Assembly: GCF_949628265.1 (NCBI RefSeq)
Contig: NC_088786.1
Coordinates: 20,729,681 to 20,793,680 of the forward strand
Direction: 5' to 3'
Source of the DNA: Cloeon dipterum
Lineage: Eukaryota > Arthropoda > Insecta > Ephemeroptera > Baetidae
DNA length: 64,000 nt
The notes under the pieces are model-generated. The model was not told the DNA's origin, ran no database searches, and was given only the letters and a program-made list of their open reading frames with translations. Of this stretch, positions 48,489 to 62,924 are shown one piece after another. The first letter of the stretch is position 1, and each line of letters begins with the position of its first letter. The position numbers and the translations under genes are program-made.

Positions 48489-51400
48489 GTCTCCAGGGTT
48501 TAACAATCGCGAAACGTAGCTCTCGAGCATTTCACTGCGGGTTGTGGTCTCCGCAATAAATCTCTGAACATTTATTCATATTTTCTGCATTCATTACAAG
48601 TTCATTGTGCAAGCTCAGCTGAAATCTTTTCCAAAAGGTTGCATCAGCCGCTGCAAAGCTGGGGATCAACGCTTGGTTTTTTTTTTATCATACTGCGAAA
48701 TGAAGCTGCGGCTCACTCACATGCTCGTGTGCGCAGATTAGCTTTTCAGAGCCGCTTTCCCTGCTCCGTGATTCTTGCATGATATTTGCATTTTAATTCA
48801 ATCAGCGTCCAATTGAGTGCCGGTCGCCAACAACTATGAGAGAGCGAAATTTCCTGATGACAGGCGTGTGCAAGCGGAAAACGATCATTTGTTACCGAAA
48901 ATTAATGTTGAGTACCAAACGATCTGTCAAATGAAGACGATCGATTGCTTTTTCCACACTTCCAATTGTTACGGGACCATGCAACGAGCACAAATCGTTT
49001 TATTTTGGTCCCTTTGAACAAAACTTAATATCATCCAAGACCTTTTAAAACTACAGAGATCGTGATTTGTGATCAACCGATTTTTTGGGTTATATTGCTG
49101 AAATCTGGTCCCTTATGTTCAGGAGACTAGCATCCTAGTTGAGATTTTCTGATCCAAAAAACTGTTTTTGATATTTTTTGGCAAAAAAAAACTTGTTTTA
49201 CATCAGCAATAATATTATTATTTTATTGGAACAATTTAGGAAAATCAATTCCATGTTATAATAGAGCAAGAAAATGTCATAAAATCGAGTTGTTTTTATT
49301 TATAAACTTCAGCTAATCTTTAAATTGTATTAATTTTTAATATATAAATTGTTGTGACACGGTTGGAAAATTAATTGAAATTTCACTGGTGAAAAAGAAG
49401 GATACGTTTATAATATTTTTGAGGAAATGTACTGCAGCTGTTACTGAAGCTCCCAACTGGAAATTGAAGCTGCTGCGCCTGAATACACTTTGGAGGTTTA
49501 TCTATCTCGTTGTTTGAAGTGTACATTTTCTTTCGGTGGCGTACTTCGTTGTGACATATTTGGCATATATTTGTTGCGCTTTCCCAAAAACATTAAATTT
49601 TATGGTTCACTCTCTTCCTCCAGCTGCCATCCCGGACAAGCCCCCAATATCTGCTGGAATGACCCTGTCCCTTTTCCAGCAAGGGATCCAGCGAGCCATC
49701 CAGCAATACTTTTTTGAAACTGCTCACATCTGTTTAATTTTGCTAATAAATGCAGAGCATTTTTTTATTGATTTGTTTTCGTGTCGAAATGATCGATTGT
49801 ATAGATGATTTAAGTTGTCTCAGAAATTTATAAAAAAATCCTTGTTCTAGATGATCGTAATATTCTTAAAATAAATAGCAATATATTGCATAAAATGACG
49901 AAAATTTTAGCTCTTCTACTCAAAAAATGAATAGTGCAACGTTTACTTACATGACCCTATATGCAAACATCTACCGAAACCTTTAGTTAAAAAATAAATA
50001 AACAAAATAATTTTCTGGCATTCATCTCCATATAACGATTTTATTGAGTCGGAATAAACAACTTAATATTTAACGCTATCGACTTGAATTGCCTCTCGAA
50101 CAACAGCTCCAATTGTTAAAGTCGCATGTCGTTTTGTTGCGCTCTGGTGGCCAATTGCCGGGATGGGAAGAGAACAATGCGCTGCGGCAATCAAGGTCCA
50201 TGCAACCCCCAGGCCAACCTTTCTTTTCTATTCCCGGCGCTAATTAGCTGCCGACGAGGGCACGTGTCCTCGTTCGTCTTTCCCTGTGAATTCGGCCCAG
50301 CTGCTAATTAGCATGCAAATGTGCGAAAATCGCAGCATTTCGTCGCTTTGAAGGCACGTGCTGGAAAAGGGAAAAATGGCAATTAATCCGTGCTGCTAGA
50401 GCTTTTCTGCACTTTGACCGAACTTTAATTGTGCCCAAGTTGAAAGACAAGACTCAATTATCTTGAGATTTAGATGCAGAAAGTGTAATTTTTAATTGTT
50501 GGAAATTTCGAGCATGCCACAGAGGAATTAATTCTTTTCCTTTCTTTTTTAATAAAGCGACCGAAAAGTCAAAGTGTGCATATCAGTGGTGCGTGCCCTG
50601 AAAGAATAATTAAACGACGGCGCCTTTTGTCGTTCTGAAGCACACGAGATCGAGTTCCGTTGGGGGATGACGAGGTCGTAAATCGCGGATTCATCCGTTG
50701 ATTGCTTTCTGCCCGAGCATGGCTATTTTATTATCGCCGGGCTTTGTGAGCTCGCGAATGAATCGGCCTTGGCATCCCCATAAAATACATAGTATTATTT
50801 GCATACATTGTATTTTCCAGCGCGCATTCTTTTGCAACCTGCTGCATGCAAATGCGGACGCCTGGGAAATGTAGAATTCCCGCCTTTCGCTTGCACCCTC
50901 CTGACGCACTTCCGCCAATTTACGGCCGAAAAGGAAGTAGTGAGAGCGTAAAAGCCGCACTCAGCCATTCTCTTGCCTACCAAATAAAATTTCGCTCCAT
51001 TCTTATCCCATTTGTTCGTCCGAATTCATCGCCGCATTTTCTATACGGAAGACTGTGGAATACACCACTAAACAATAAAAACGGCTCGATTCCGGAGCAC
51101 CGCAGCTTGAGAGTTCCCAGTGTTTTACTAGATTGCTTGCAAATTGTATTTTCAGAGCAAAAAAGGCATTCCAAAGCAATTTTTGTGCAAAGAGCAAGTT
51201 CTGCGATCGATTTCCCCGAAAATTTTCGTGCATGTTCAATCGCAAATAAACACTAACTTAAAATAGCAGACTCGTTGCTTTTGATATTTATGTAATGTTT
51301 AGCCCTTGGGACGAAATATCTGAGCAGCGGAAAACAGCTTGGTGTGCGATAAATTATGCAATAGCATTACGCAAAAGCCCCACCTCAGCACTTTTGCTCT

Positions 51401-51631
51401 TTTGGCCTTTGACTCCAAAGCCCGCCGAGACACACACAAGCTCACGCTTGTTGCCGCCCACGCGCTTTGCATCCCCCGAGATTTAATTTGGACTTCCGAG
51501 AGGGGTGCGAATCGGCCTGCTGGTTGTAAATTAAGTGTGGTGCCCACCCCTGCAGCTTTTTAATTAAGCATCGACTTAACGCCGACCCAGAGACGACTTG
51601 GTGACGTCACAAGTTTCAAGACGTGTGTGTG

Positions 51632-51633
<2 letters not shown>
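48489..51633. other. Non-coding stretch
   Basis: No gene supported. A possible exon with a strong acceptor starts at 49624 (see findings). The frame at 50846-51256 has no domain. The final 200 bases before the GA tract are GC-richer, without recognisable content. Confidence 0.45.

Positions 51634-51689
<56 letters not shown>
51634..51689. repeat. (GA)28 microsatellite
   Basis: 56 bases of uninterrupted GA, preceded by a short GT run. Confidence 0.97.
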
Positions 51690-51691
<2 letters not shown>

Positions 51692-54600
51692 CGATGGGGT
51701 GGCGTGGGAGGAGAGAAGGGGTGGGTGCTGAACGCGTGAGAATTATTTTGATTCCGTGCGTTTCACAATCAAGTCGCTGGTTTAAGCGTAAAGTTCGAAC
51801 TTGTCTCACTTAGTAACAGAGCGAGGGATTGATGATTTGTTGTTATTTCCTTTGCCGCGTAACACGTGTCGGTAAATACAAACTCAAAGGCTTTCCCACG
51901 TGACCACAAGTTTTGCTCTTTTTTCATAAATCAAGGCCAGAAAAACCACTAGCAAAAATTGAATAAAAACTTTCTATTTTTCTAGGAAATTTGCTTAGCA
52001 TTTTTCACAAAAAATAAAGAGCCTTTACGAAAGTTTTCGGATAATAAAATCAATGATACGACTTTTCTGAGAAATTGGATATTTCCGTCGTGGGGTGATG
52101 TAGCTGTGGTACCGGTTAACAGTTTTCTTGAATTAACTAGAGCCACGCAGGGATCAATTAATCAAACCAAAACAAGCTAAAATTCCGAAAACTGTTAGTG
52201 CGACCAATAGAGATCAGTTCTACGAGTTTAACACATTTTACAACTCATTATAAAAATAGAGAGATACATTTTTCGTCTTTTCCAGGGTTAGCATTTTCCC
52301 AAAATGCTCAACTCGACGGAAAAGGAAACATTATTGTGACAATTTGAAAAGCAAGAAGTTTATTTTCCTTCTGAAGCTTACGTTCTGCTGCCGCGGATTT
52401 GTTAGAAGTGTCAACAACAAGGCTCACTCACTCACTGGGAGGGGAAACAAGTGTTTCCCTTTTCGATTTGCAGTCCGGGCTTTAGGCGGCCAATCGTGCC
52501 TTTGACGCAGCGGCTGCAGTCGCTAGCTTTATTGTCGCCTGATCTGGAGACGTGAGCCAAAAATATAGGCTGCTGGAATTGCGACAAAAACGGAACAGCC
52601 CCTAATGGACCGCCGACGTGGCTGAATTAATTTGACCACAGCGAAAAGAACAGAAAACGCTTTTCTGGACATTACAGAGAGAGAAGGAGGCTAAAATGTG
52701 GAGCAAAGACTGAGAGCTATTTTTAGAGTTTATAGAGTTAATAAACGTGCGCGCGACACTTGTGTTTGTCTAGGCGGAGGGCCAAAAGAGTTTACACACA
52801 AATGGACACGGCTTGCAAACATTGCAGTATTTTGAAAGCATTTTATCGAATGCAATACAAAATAAAAAAACACGTTCGTGACTATAAAGCTAATTTTAAA
52901 AAGATCTTTTGGTAGAATATAATATCTAGACGTGTTAAAATGAGATTTTTTTTGTAAATTTTAATTTGCTAACAGCACTCTTTTTTAAAAAGAAAAAATA
53001 AGCAAAAATTGCTCTCATTTGCACACGCAATCACATACAAATTATTTAAACTTTTGGGTTGCACTTGCACTATCTTGAATGCAATTCAAATAAGAACCTC
53101 GAATTTAGTAATTTTCAAGACATAATTTTTGCAAATAAAAAATGAGCTGTCTACGGGGAGAAATATTGGAATTTTGTTCCGAGATATTTTTTATCGTTTG
53201 GTGTGAATTTAATACAGAAATGAACGACATACGCCCGCTGAGCACACGCGCGCGATAATTCATCACTTCAGCGTGTTCCTTAATTTGAAATTGTGTGCGC
53301 GCGCTGCTGCTCGCAGGGCACGCAAAACTGCCAAGTCAAGACGTTTTTCAGAATAAGAAAAACGGCTCCGAGATGATTGGGCTCAAGAAGCAGTTCGTCT
53401 CGGTTGTGCTCTTCTCCCGGCGAAAATTGAATTATTCATGTTCATGTGATCGAATTAAAATTAAAATTAAAAAAAATCAGCCGCTCGGCTAAATTTCTCA
53501 AAATCTTAATTAAACGCACGCCATCAGCATCCCGACCGAGTCTGATTTTGCGTCGTTTCGTCTTTGTTGTCAGGAAACGAGCAAAGTTTGTGCTCGACGA
53601 AACAAAAGCGAGGCTAAAACGGCCCGAACAAAGCCCTTAATGAACACTTGACAGACACATACACTCAGGAAAATTAAAATTCAACACACCATTAAGAGCG
53701 CTGGTAATCCTTGAGCTAATTTTTCCTTCCTCCCCCAACCCCCAACCCTTCCTTTCTTCGCCGCGGGGCGCAAACGAGAAGAGTCGTTGAAGGAGCAAGG
53801 TCCGTTGAAATGCTATGCGACGACATTTAATAATCCGCGATCGAGAAAGACTCTCCAAATGATATCATCGTTGCTCCGCCAAGTGGAGATCCTTGAAGAG
53901 AGATGAAAATAAAGCGGCTGAGTAAAGTTTTCCTCTCGACGAGAGCACTTTTAATTCATAGATATGAATATAAAGTAAATCGCCTTTGACAGTCACAAAG
54001 ATATCAATATTTGCATTCGCAGAGCGTCTTCGTTGGTATATTATTGCAAGCTGCTTTCGACAACAAAGGACGCAAATCGGATTACGAATGTATGGGTTGT
54101 TTACACATTCTATAACTCTCTGCAAAAAAAACTCTGGGATTTGTCAAAATGGTGGATAATATACAGTGTTTTTTCCAGAAAAAAATAACCATTTTTTGTA
54201 TTGAAACCACACCATTCTGAAATTGAAAATACAAATAATTATTTGCCTCACAGCATTTGCAGAGCAACGTAGAGAAACCTGTGCAAACCCTGAATAAACT
54301 ACTTGCTTTGAATAATGCTATTTAAAGAAGAAACTTTCCAGCGAACACACGCGCAATGCAAATCACCCTTAATTGCCGTTTTGTAAGCAGGAAGGTTGGC
54401 TAAAAATCGAGTTTGCAGCATAATTCGGCCGTTGCGAAGTTAACTTGCAGCCCTTGTCTTAGGGGTCTAATAAAGTTGAGTCTTCTTTTTCAGCACGCGT
54501 TGGTGTCTGTATTGTTATCTAGGACAAAGTTGCGCATCAGATGCGACGTTTTGCAGCCGGGGTTAATTAGATATTTGGCCAGAGGCGCGAGAACGCGGCG

Positions 54601-55365
54601 AGAGAGAGATACAATCCGTCCGTCGAGATGCTAGCTTTTGCCTTGGACGTACGCCAGCACGTTTCGGCCCCTTTTTATCCAGCGCGCATTTAACATTGCT
54701 GCGGTCTCTCAGAATGCGTGTCTAGCCACATAAGTTTATTCCCTTTACTCTCCACCCCTCATGAAGTGGCGCCAAATGTAGTTAATTAAAAAGATCCAGT
54801 GCGTTGTTGGAGATTCGGAGAGTGATTCATCATCGTTTCCAGCGGATTTTTGCATAAAGAGACGGATCGCTGGTTCGTGTTCTCTTGCGCGTGACGAAGA
54901 CTTGTCAGCACCGATGCGAGGCGCAGGATTTGAAGAGAGCCAGATGGCGCAAAAACCATTCCGAAGGACTGTGTCAAATTGAGCTAATTTGTCGGAACAG
55001 AAAGTGACAATAAGCATCTTGAAACTGAAGTGTGCGCTGTTCAGAAATCCACTTTTTATGCTGAATTTGCAATTTAAAAGAGGAATTAACGATTCTCGAG
55101 AGGATGCTGCAAAAAGTTTGTTCCATACATAATGATGAACTAGAAGATCTGAAATTTGTTCTGCAACTTCAAGTTAGACCTTCCTAGAGATAACGATCTC
55201 GGCAATTTGTATGCTAATGGGAAGCAAAAGTGAGGATGATCGAATTGAAAATTCAGCCAACGCAGCATTAAAATGTATAATGCTCCCCACTTTCGTTCTC
55301 TATATTTCATCTCTTATCAGATCTGGTTCGATAATTCAATTAAAATTTCCCACAAAATCGGTTAA
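51690..55365. other. Non-coding stretch
   Basis: AT-rich with no supported gene, RNA or repeat family that I could name. All open frames are under 100 codons, without domains. Confidence 0.45.
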
Positions 55366-55545
55366 TTCCAGTGTGTCCGCAGTTGCCACAAGCGCGTAGT
55401 GTTTTCGGCCAGCATACTTTTTCCTTTTAGAGTGGTACAGCCGCGGAACGATCTGCCACCAGAGCTCAAGGACTGCACCGTAGCTGAATTTCCCTCCCTC
55501 TACATAAAGCACCTGTGGCAAGTGAACAGTGACAGTGATCAGTGA
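55366..55545 (+). mobile_element. Non-LTR retrotransposon fragment: end of the reverse-transcriptase ORF
   Basis: An open frame ending in TGA (55543-55545) contains FRVVQPRNDLPPELKD, then VAEFPSLYIKHLW. This is the usual C-terminal pattern of animal LINE ORF2 proteins (R-V-V/I, then W/R-N-x-L-P, then a short helix with F and L). Only the last 59 codons are open; the frame is closed upstream and no RT core was found, so this is a 5'-truncated relic. The AT-rich stretch that follows may be its 3' UTR. Confidence 0.6.
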
Positions 55546-58500
55546 GAGTATAATGTTATTTGCAGCTCAGTGCTGCATGATATTACTTTGTAATAGATCG
55601 TTTTAGCATTTTTTCGCCCTTTCTTGCTTTGATATTTTCATATATTTAATTTATTTTATTGTATTTGACCTTGGAAAGAAAAAACAAGAGTATTAAAGCG
55701 ATAAAAGCCCGCATATGCATTACAAAACATTGCCTATTTGCGGGAGTTGTCTTCTTCCACTTTTATGGAAATATACAAGTATGGGGAATGGTCGAGATAA
55801 GTCAAACCCCACAAATTGTTGCAATGCCTTTATTGTATTTGCCGTAATTTAGTCTGAAATAATATAATAAATTCCATAAATGCATAGAAAAGAATGTTAA
55901 AACTAAACACATTAAAAAGGCAAAAGGCCATTGTCCATTATTAAAATATAATATATAAAAATGACAAGAATAAAATAATAACTCAATTAATATAGCACAA
56001 CACAATATATAATAACATAAGCTTACCCCTAAAAGGGAGTTGTCAGAGATTGGCAATACACAAGCAAGGTAGTTCAATTATTCGTCAATTATAGGGTTCG
56101 TACTGTAATACATACACGTCATTATAACTAACTAAATTCACAAGCCACAAATAGTAATATTGTTCACAGAGATAATCACTTACAAAGGGAGCTATGTGCT
56201 CAAGGTTAACGAACTCCTAAAATGTGCGGCCGAGGGAGCAATATTTGCTGCTACCGCACACGTTGATCGTCGAGTTTAGAATAATTCCTTATCAGGTTAA
56301 CACGGATATACTCAGGCAGCCAGGGTAGGAGAGAGCGCCACCTTTCGGCAGCCACCATACAAGCTATCTCTTTTGCCGGCAATACGAGTGCAAAAAACAC
56401 CGGCTGTGAGCCTATTAAAGCAAATTGGTTGTTCGTATTGTTTTGTTCAAAGCCGACAATTTAGTAAGGACCACCACCACCGCAACAACAATGAAAATGA
56501 TTGTTGGTTTTCCAAGGTGAAGCGCGAGATAATAAAGTCACGAGCGGCTGGCGAAATGCGCGCGTCGTGATTCATGCAAACGCGCCGACAGACTCTTCCT
56601 GTTTTGCCCGCAAATTTATCGGTCGACATTAAGTCCGGACGGTCACGAGAGGCGTCGGCCGCGCAGCCAGCTCTGCGTCTTCATTTGCATCTGCATGCTC
56701 CTTTTCCCACGCGCCAACGAAAATTTGATTCAAATTCCGATATCGAGGCAGCGGCATCCGTCTTTTCTCCGCATAAATTTGCCGCCTCTCATTTTTCTCC
56801 TTGTTCGCGGTATAATGACGGGCTTTTTTGTGTAATCCGGAGCAACTTTTAAATTGAGGAAACGCGTTTTTTACTCGTTTTGTCTGTCTAAGGATGCTCG
56901 CAATCGAATCAATTGTTAGAAAAAAATGTGGCCAACATTTCTAGTTGCAAGACAAATTCAGCATATGCATCGCTTGGATGTGTTCAGAGGAGCAGTGCTT
57001 TCCCAGCAAAAGTAAAACTTTTATACGGAGCAGGAGAAAGGTGGTAGGCGAATTTTTGTCAAAAGTTTGTCTTCTCAAGCGTACCTAATAAAAAGAAAGG
57101 ACACAAAGGGGTTCTTTTCTTACTCTGCGGGCATGAACGAATCCGAAAGAGCAAAACAAGGTGAGACTCTATTAAAAATAGAGCTTTGATTACGGTGCCA
57201 ACAACAATTAATCACGTCGGTGGCACATTTTAGAAATAACAACGGCAAGAGCCAACTAATAAACACAGCAACTGCTGTGGACACCAAAAGCAGCAAAGTT
57301 TTTCTGAGGACGAGTGTGTCGGAGGCATGCAAATGAGCCGAGACTGATTTGGTGATTACGCCGCACGATCAAATTCCGACGCGAGCGAGAGAATTTGAAA
57401 TGCCATTAGCATCGTCCGCGGACAAAGTCAGTCGAGTGGAAATCGCGCAGCAGGCCGGAAAAGCTGCAAGCTCGCTGAAAATTTCAATTGGCGCTTCTCG
57501 CGTTTAGTTCAATTAAAGCAAACTCAACTTGCTGGAACGATACACGTTGATCCGTTTAGAAAATTGAGTTAATTTTCCAGCTTGGTGTTCATATATAATT
57601 TATTTCCAAAAATTCCACAGCATGATTTTAAATTGAAGGGATAGTTATTGGAAGAAAAGCAACCCTGCGCGGGACTGATTTAAAGATAGGCGGCTTTCAG
57701 TGAACTCTAAAGAGAAAAAATATTTCGCACGTCCTAGAGGACAACCCATTTTTCGGTCCCTTAGGCGTCATCAGCAGTATTTTATCTGCTAAAAGATCAA
57801 CGTCACCGGGAATTTATAACCACCAGCCGATGAAAACTATTGACTAATCATTGCTGAGTAGAGTCATGTGTATAGTTTCCTTTCTCAAAATTGATTTTTG
57901 ATTTTGTTGTCCAGAACAAATTTTTAATAACCAATCCCATCCCCTCTTTCAAAATTAAAACAGTGTGTTATATTATTTTCAAATTTTATTCGTAATAATG
58001 CAAAATCACAGCGTTATAAAAGTTGTAATAATTGCAATTTGTGGGTGGAGGGTAAGCAACCCCCTAAACCCTTTTGCGGGTTTGAGGAGGTCGGGATGAG
58101 TCTACCGCGGTATGCAATTTTAGCAATTTCGAGCTAAGGACCCAAGATTATTTGGAGTTTACGAAACATGCTTAACAAGAAAATTATCAAAAGTTCGTAT
58201 TTGTTTTCAAATTTTAAAGTGGAATTTCTCGGAAAAAAATAGAGAACGCCAATCATTTTATAAGATGTTTCGCTTGACCTCATTCCAAATTTTTTTTCCA
58301 AACCGTGGCATTTCTTCATCATTAATAGGTCCTACATTTTTTGATTGTCTGGTTTAATTATTTTTAAATTTACTAATATCATAAAAAAATTGAAAGCAGT
58401 TTGACGGTAACTTAATAATACATTTCACGTCCTTTTTAGAAAAAGAAAATTTATCACTGGAAAATCTTTTTGATTGATGTAACGTGTCCCTATATAGCTA

Positions 58501-61500
58501 CAGCTCTCTGGCAGATATTTTCCGAGGAGAGAACGTATAACGAAAATTGCAAACGACACCCTGTTTTGCCAGTCCATCATGAGTGCGATTATTGCGGCTC
58601 ACTCATGGCTGCACTGTAAAATTAGAGCACGCTGCACGGACATTGTAGCCAGCAGTGCCATCACACAGGAGATTGTGCTTTTAATTGACGGTCGTCGAAA
58701 ATTGCTTTAGGGGGGACGCATTGGACGTCGTTCGACCAGATGAGAGCAGGCGATTCAATTTTGACGAGGAATTGGCGCACACGCTAAATCGTTCCCGCCA
58801 GATACATATATCTCGTTTAGAAATGTACGTGCGTGTGAATTTAAGACAAATGCGGGTGTGTGTATATTTTGATATGGGAGAGCGACAAAACCGCGGAGAT
58901 TTATTCATGCGTGCCTGTCGCACAGCTTTTTGCCATTCGCAGCGCAGTCGTGAGCACACATTTCACGCGCAATCGATGGCCGTGAATTTATGTTGCCGAG
59001 CCCGCGAACGCGTTATTATCAATTGGTCTATTTTTTCCCACCTCACCGGGGAATACAAACGGAAAAAGCACGTCTTTTTGTTTATTGTCCACCGCAGCTG
59101 CGAGTTGGCTCGAATAAATGACCGAAGCCGGGTCGTTTGTGTTGTTGGTGAGATCGTCATCTGGCTGCATTGATTTTCTTCCTCAACATAAGGAAGAACT
59201 CCGCATAGGTCGATTTATAATTATTACCGATCACCGAACACGCACACATCACGTTCAATCAAATTAACCACTCCGGTGTGCTCAGTCAGGTGTGCTGACA
59301 CAAATAATCTCACTCGCAATATGGTGTTTTCAGCTAAAAATCGATCCAGACCTATAAAAACATGAAAGATACTCTTTTAATATCCAATCAACTCTGCCGG
59401 TGTAGACAAACCTGTTTTTAACGATTTGCAGAAAAATGTGTTCTTGGTGCTGCTTATGTTTGAAACGAACCACATTTTAAGAAATTAAGCAAATTATGGC
59501 ACTTTGAAATTTGTTCTTTAACAAACAGGTGTGGATCTAACGAATCATAAATAACGGGAAATATATATGTATCGGACTGTGGCAAATTGTCAACTATTAT
59601 CAAACAGTGTTTATAAAATGGTAGCAAAATATAATAACATAATTTTTGGATTAAATGGTGCGCGTTCCAGCTAGTCGGTCCTATTTTGATTATTTCATTT
59701 GTAGAGTCGGATTTTTTGCCAGATTTCTCAAACAATTGATAGAGTGTAATTAACGACTTGTTTAAACTAACCATTTGCATGGTTAAAGTCCATTTAGGAG
59801 AAACCTTGAATTCCCTTTATTGAAGTAGGGAATGTAACAATAGGATACCAAGGAAGTAGTTTTAGAAGCAAATTGTTGCTAAAAGCACATGTTCGCTCAA
59901 ATTTGGTTTCGCTTGACGCCGTTTAGCCGAGAGGTTTCATTGAAGCCGAAAATACCAAATGGCAAAAGCTCAACCAGAAGCACCCCTCGTGTTTGTCGGG
60001 GCGCACGCCGGAAGGGAAGAAGTGAATAGGTGAGAAGCCGTTTTGAGCAAGCAGTTCTTTTCAACTCTGGCGGTGGAATAAAAATGAATGGGTGGATAAG
60101 CGGCAAACTTTGCCTTCGTAACGTCGCCGGGGAAGCAGTTTGGCTTAATTTTCGGAGAACTTGTTGGAATGCGTCTCAGACCCATTAAATTAACGTGCAG
60201 AACTTACGCCGAGGCTTTTTTATTTTTCGCCTCCGGCCCGAAACGCTCTTTGGCCGATGCCTGACGGCAGCGGTGACGGAGACGGCAGCAATATTGTGTG
60301 CACTATTCAAAGGGGTGGAAAAATTGGAAGGAAAAAAGAAAGTTGCGGCAAGGAATGTATTCGAGTGTGGCGCCGCGGGTATTGGCAAGCAGAGGGTGCG
60401 TGTATTGGCCAGATCAAAGGGGTGCGAGTACGGAAATCGGATCAGGGCGTGCGGAATCCAATCTCGGCCGCATTCTTCGGGTCGCCGGCGGGAAAGAAGG
60501 CAAAGTTTTGATTCGATTCGCTCTCATTACCGCGCGTGGCGGAAGAAGCGAGCCGACGCAGAACAAGAGAGCTGCCCTTGCCCGCGGAAGGGTCAAAGGC
60601 CATGCCAGTTCTGCTAATCTGTTTTCGGAAAGCCGACTCGGCACGCATCTCTCTTTGATCAAAAGTTAACTTTGTCTCCGCATCCCGGCTATTAAGTTAT
60701 GTCTCGCGTTTCGCGTTCTGCGCGGAATCTCTGCTTTTGCTTAACACCGAGTTATGCATTGTGACGAAACGGATGAACGCATAGATAGGAATACACGGCG
60801 GCTTTAATTACAGCCCTCATTGTTACAAATGTGGCTTTCTCGTTTTTAACGCCATATATTATGCTGACGTAAAATGAAGGTGCTCTGTGCAATCTATTTA
60901 TAGCTCTAAATGGTACTCTGAGGAAAATCGTTTTTGTGAAACACCTTTGAACGTCACATAATTAGCAAACGAGCAACGAGGCTTAATTTTTTGCTCTTAT
61001 TTGAGAAATACCTTTTTGTTTGAAGAACAGTAATATTAAATTACCATTAGAGTTTTTTTATTGAACTAATTAATTACCAAAATATAGCATACGAAATGTA
61101 CTATTTTGTAATTAATTATGTTCATTAAATTTTCCTGTGCTTTTATATTTATAACATTTAAAACAAAAAATAGTTTACATTTTCCACGAAAAGACACGAT
61201 CCTCCGATTATAATCTTTTAGTCTCGAACGTCAGTCCACAAACACTATAAAGAGGAGCAAAAGGGGAGCACGTAATTATTCCGAAATGACTGAAATTAGT
61301 CCAAAAGGAATTAATCTTCATCAGAATTTGTCAATAAAATTGATTCAAAAATTTGGAGTATGCCTTGCAAAAAATATTTCTTCACCAAACCTGAAAGTTA
61401 ACCCGTCAGCAGGCCGGTTACACATTGCTGCTCTTAAGATTACAAAAATTGAATCTGATTTTTTCCTCTGGATAAATCCTTTTTCCACAATTAAAACACA

Positions 61501-62920
61501 AGACAAATCGTTCTGGTTGTGTATTTTTCCTTCTGAGGAGTTTCAAGACAAATTCTTTTCGGATGAAGTATATCACTCCAGAAACTTCGTGATTTTTTGC
61601 GTGACAATCGAACCGCACCCGTAGCATCGAGACGACAAGAAGTCTCGCTTAAGTGACTGACTGGTGTACAAAGAAAGTTTCGACTCTAGCTTTCGGCTAC
61701 GTCCCGGCAGCAGCGCAGGGAAGAAATGGAATAAAGTGAGTACGCGCGTCAGAAGCATTTATCGAAAAACGTGATTTCTGCGAAGCACGGAAGGCTGTCT
61801 ATTTCGCCAAACTTCATGTGGCTGTCAAAATCGAAGCTTGTTTCCAATCCACAAGTCTTATCTCGGATCTTTAGTGCGCTCATTACAATAAATTTGAATA
61901 TATAGCTGCTGGCTTCTCAGGCCTAGCGTGCAATTAGACGAGTTAATGGGCAAACGAGAGTTATTTTCGACGCGCCAATTAAGCCCCTCAAATCTTAACT
62001 ACCGCTCGCCTAGACAACAATTTTGTTTCGCAGCTGCTGCCGATGAATAATTAATCCATTACCCGGCCGCTAAGCAGCTACTGGGAAATTCGAAGTAAAT
62101 TAAATTTATATCGAGCATAAACATCGACATAAGAGGAGATTTATTCCGCGGAGTGCACACTGCAGTTCAAAGGGAAGAAAACGATGTTTGTACATAACAG
62201 ACCCGATTCTCCCCTTGGAAATTCGTTCGCACGGTTAGAATTGTAGTTACAAACAGTGAAATCTTATTCTCGACAAATTAATTCTCCACTTGCGTTCAAG
62301 TCGATTTATGCAAAGTTTCTGCTGCTGCTGTCGCCACTCTCAGCCGATGTTTCGCATAATCTGCATACGAATTAATATACAACAAACGGGGAATGCCAGC
62401 GAAAATGTGCCCGAGGCGAATATACACAGAATCGCAATTTGCCCGTGAATGTTTCATTCATTTAGACGCCAGGCGCGTGCGGAGACCGATTTTCTTTCTT
62501 TCGACGCCTCAAACGGGCCGCTTTATGTGCAAATTGAGACGCAGAAAAAAGCCCTCGGCGCTCCGTCCAGCACTTGCCAAAATTCACTTTATTTCTGCGC
62601 CTGCCGGACGGCTCTTGTTTATTTTTAATATCTTAGCCAGGCGCAAACGACGACCGAGATGCCCACGGGCATAATAACGAAAGAACAGCACGCATATTAT
62701 GTGTAAGAAAAATTCAATCTCTTCGCCTAATCTAAAATGAAATCTTTTTGTATTATTTCAAGGAATCCGGAATATATATTGAATAGTATAAAAAATCAAT
62801 AGTGAGATGTGAAAATTACTGACAAGATATAGTAGAATAATTTTGTATCGTTTGTATTAGATTTTTTGACTTTTGATGAAATTTTCGCGTAAATTTTCAA
62901 AAGAGCAATTAAGTTTAAAG
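55546..62920. other. Gene-poor stretch, last part
   Basis: No supported gene. The longest frames (58685-59173 with 162 codons and a non-ATG start, 60195-60669, 61286-61624) overlap frames on both strands, and none shows a domain or splice context. A family D relative lies at 57965-58325. Confidence 0.45.
57965..58325 (+). repeat. Partial relative of the family D element
   Basis: The blocks 'gcaattt.tgggtgga', 'gtaagca', 'gaggaggtcggga' and, at the right end, 'cgcttgacctcattccaa' and 'gtggcat' match 22465-22985 in order. Confidence 0.45.
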
Positions 62921-62924
62921 TGGA

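Noticed and set aside
51576..51813. Glu-Arg and Ser-Leu repeat frames
   Set aside because: Translations of the GA microsatellite on both strands.
58685..59173. 162-codon + strand frame
   Set aside because: Non-ATG start, open frames on the opposite strand as well, and no recognisable domain.
59454..59780. 108-codon - strand frame
   Set aside because: AT-rich, no domain, no promoter or poly(A) context, and not similar to any mobile-element protein I recognise.
60195..60669. Three overlapping + strand frames with antisense partners
   Set aside because: Stop-poor GC-rich patch; no frame shows protein-like features or similarity.
61286..61624. 112-codon ATG frame
   Set aside because: No domain or signal peptide and AT-driven composition; chance cannot be excluded, so it was not annotated.
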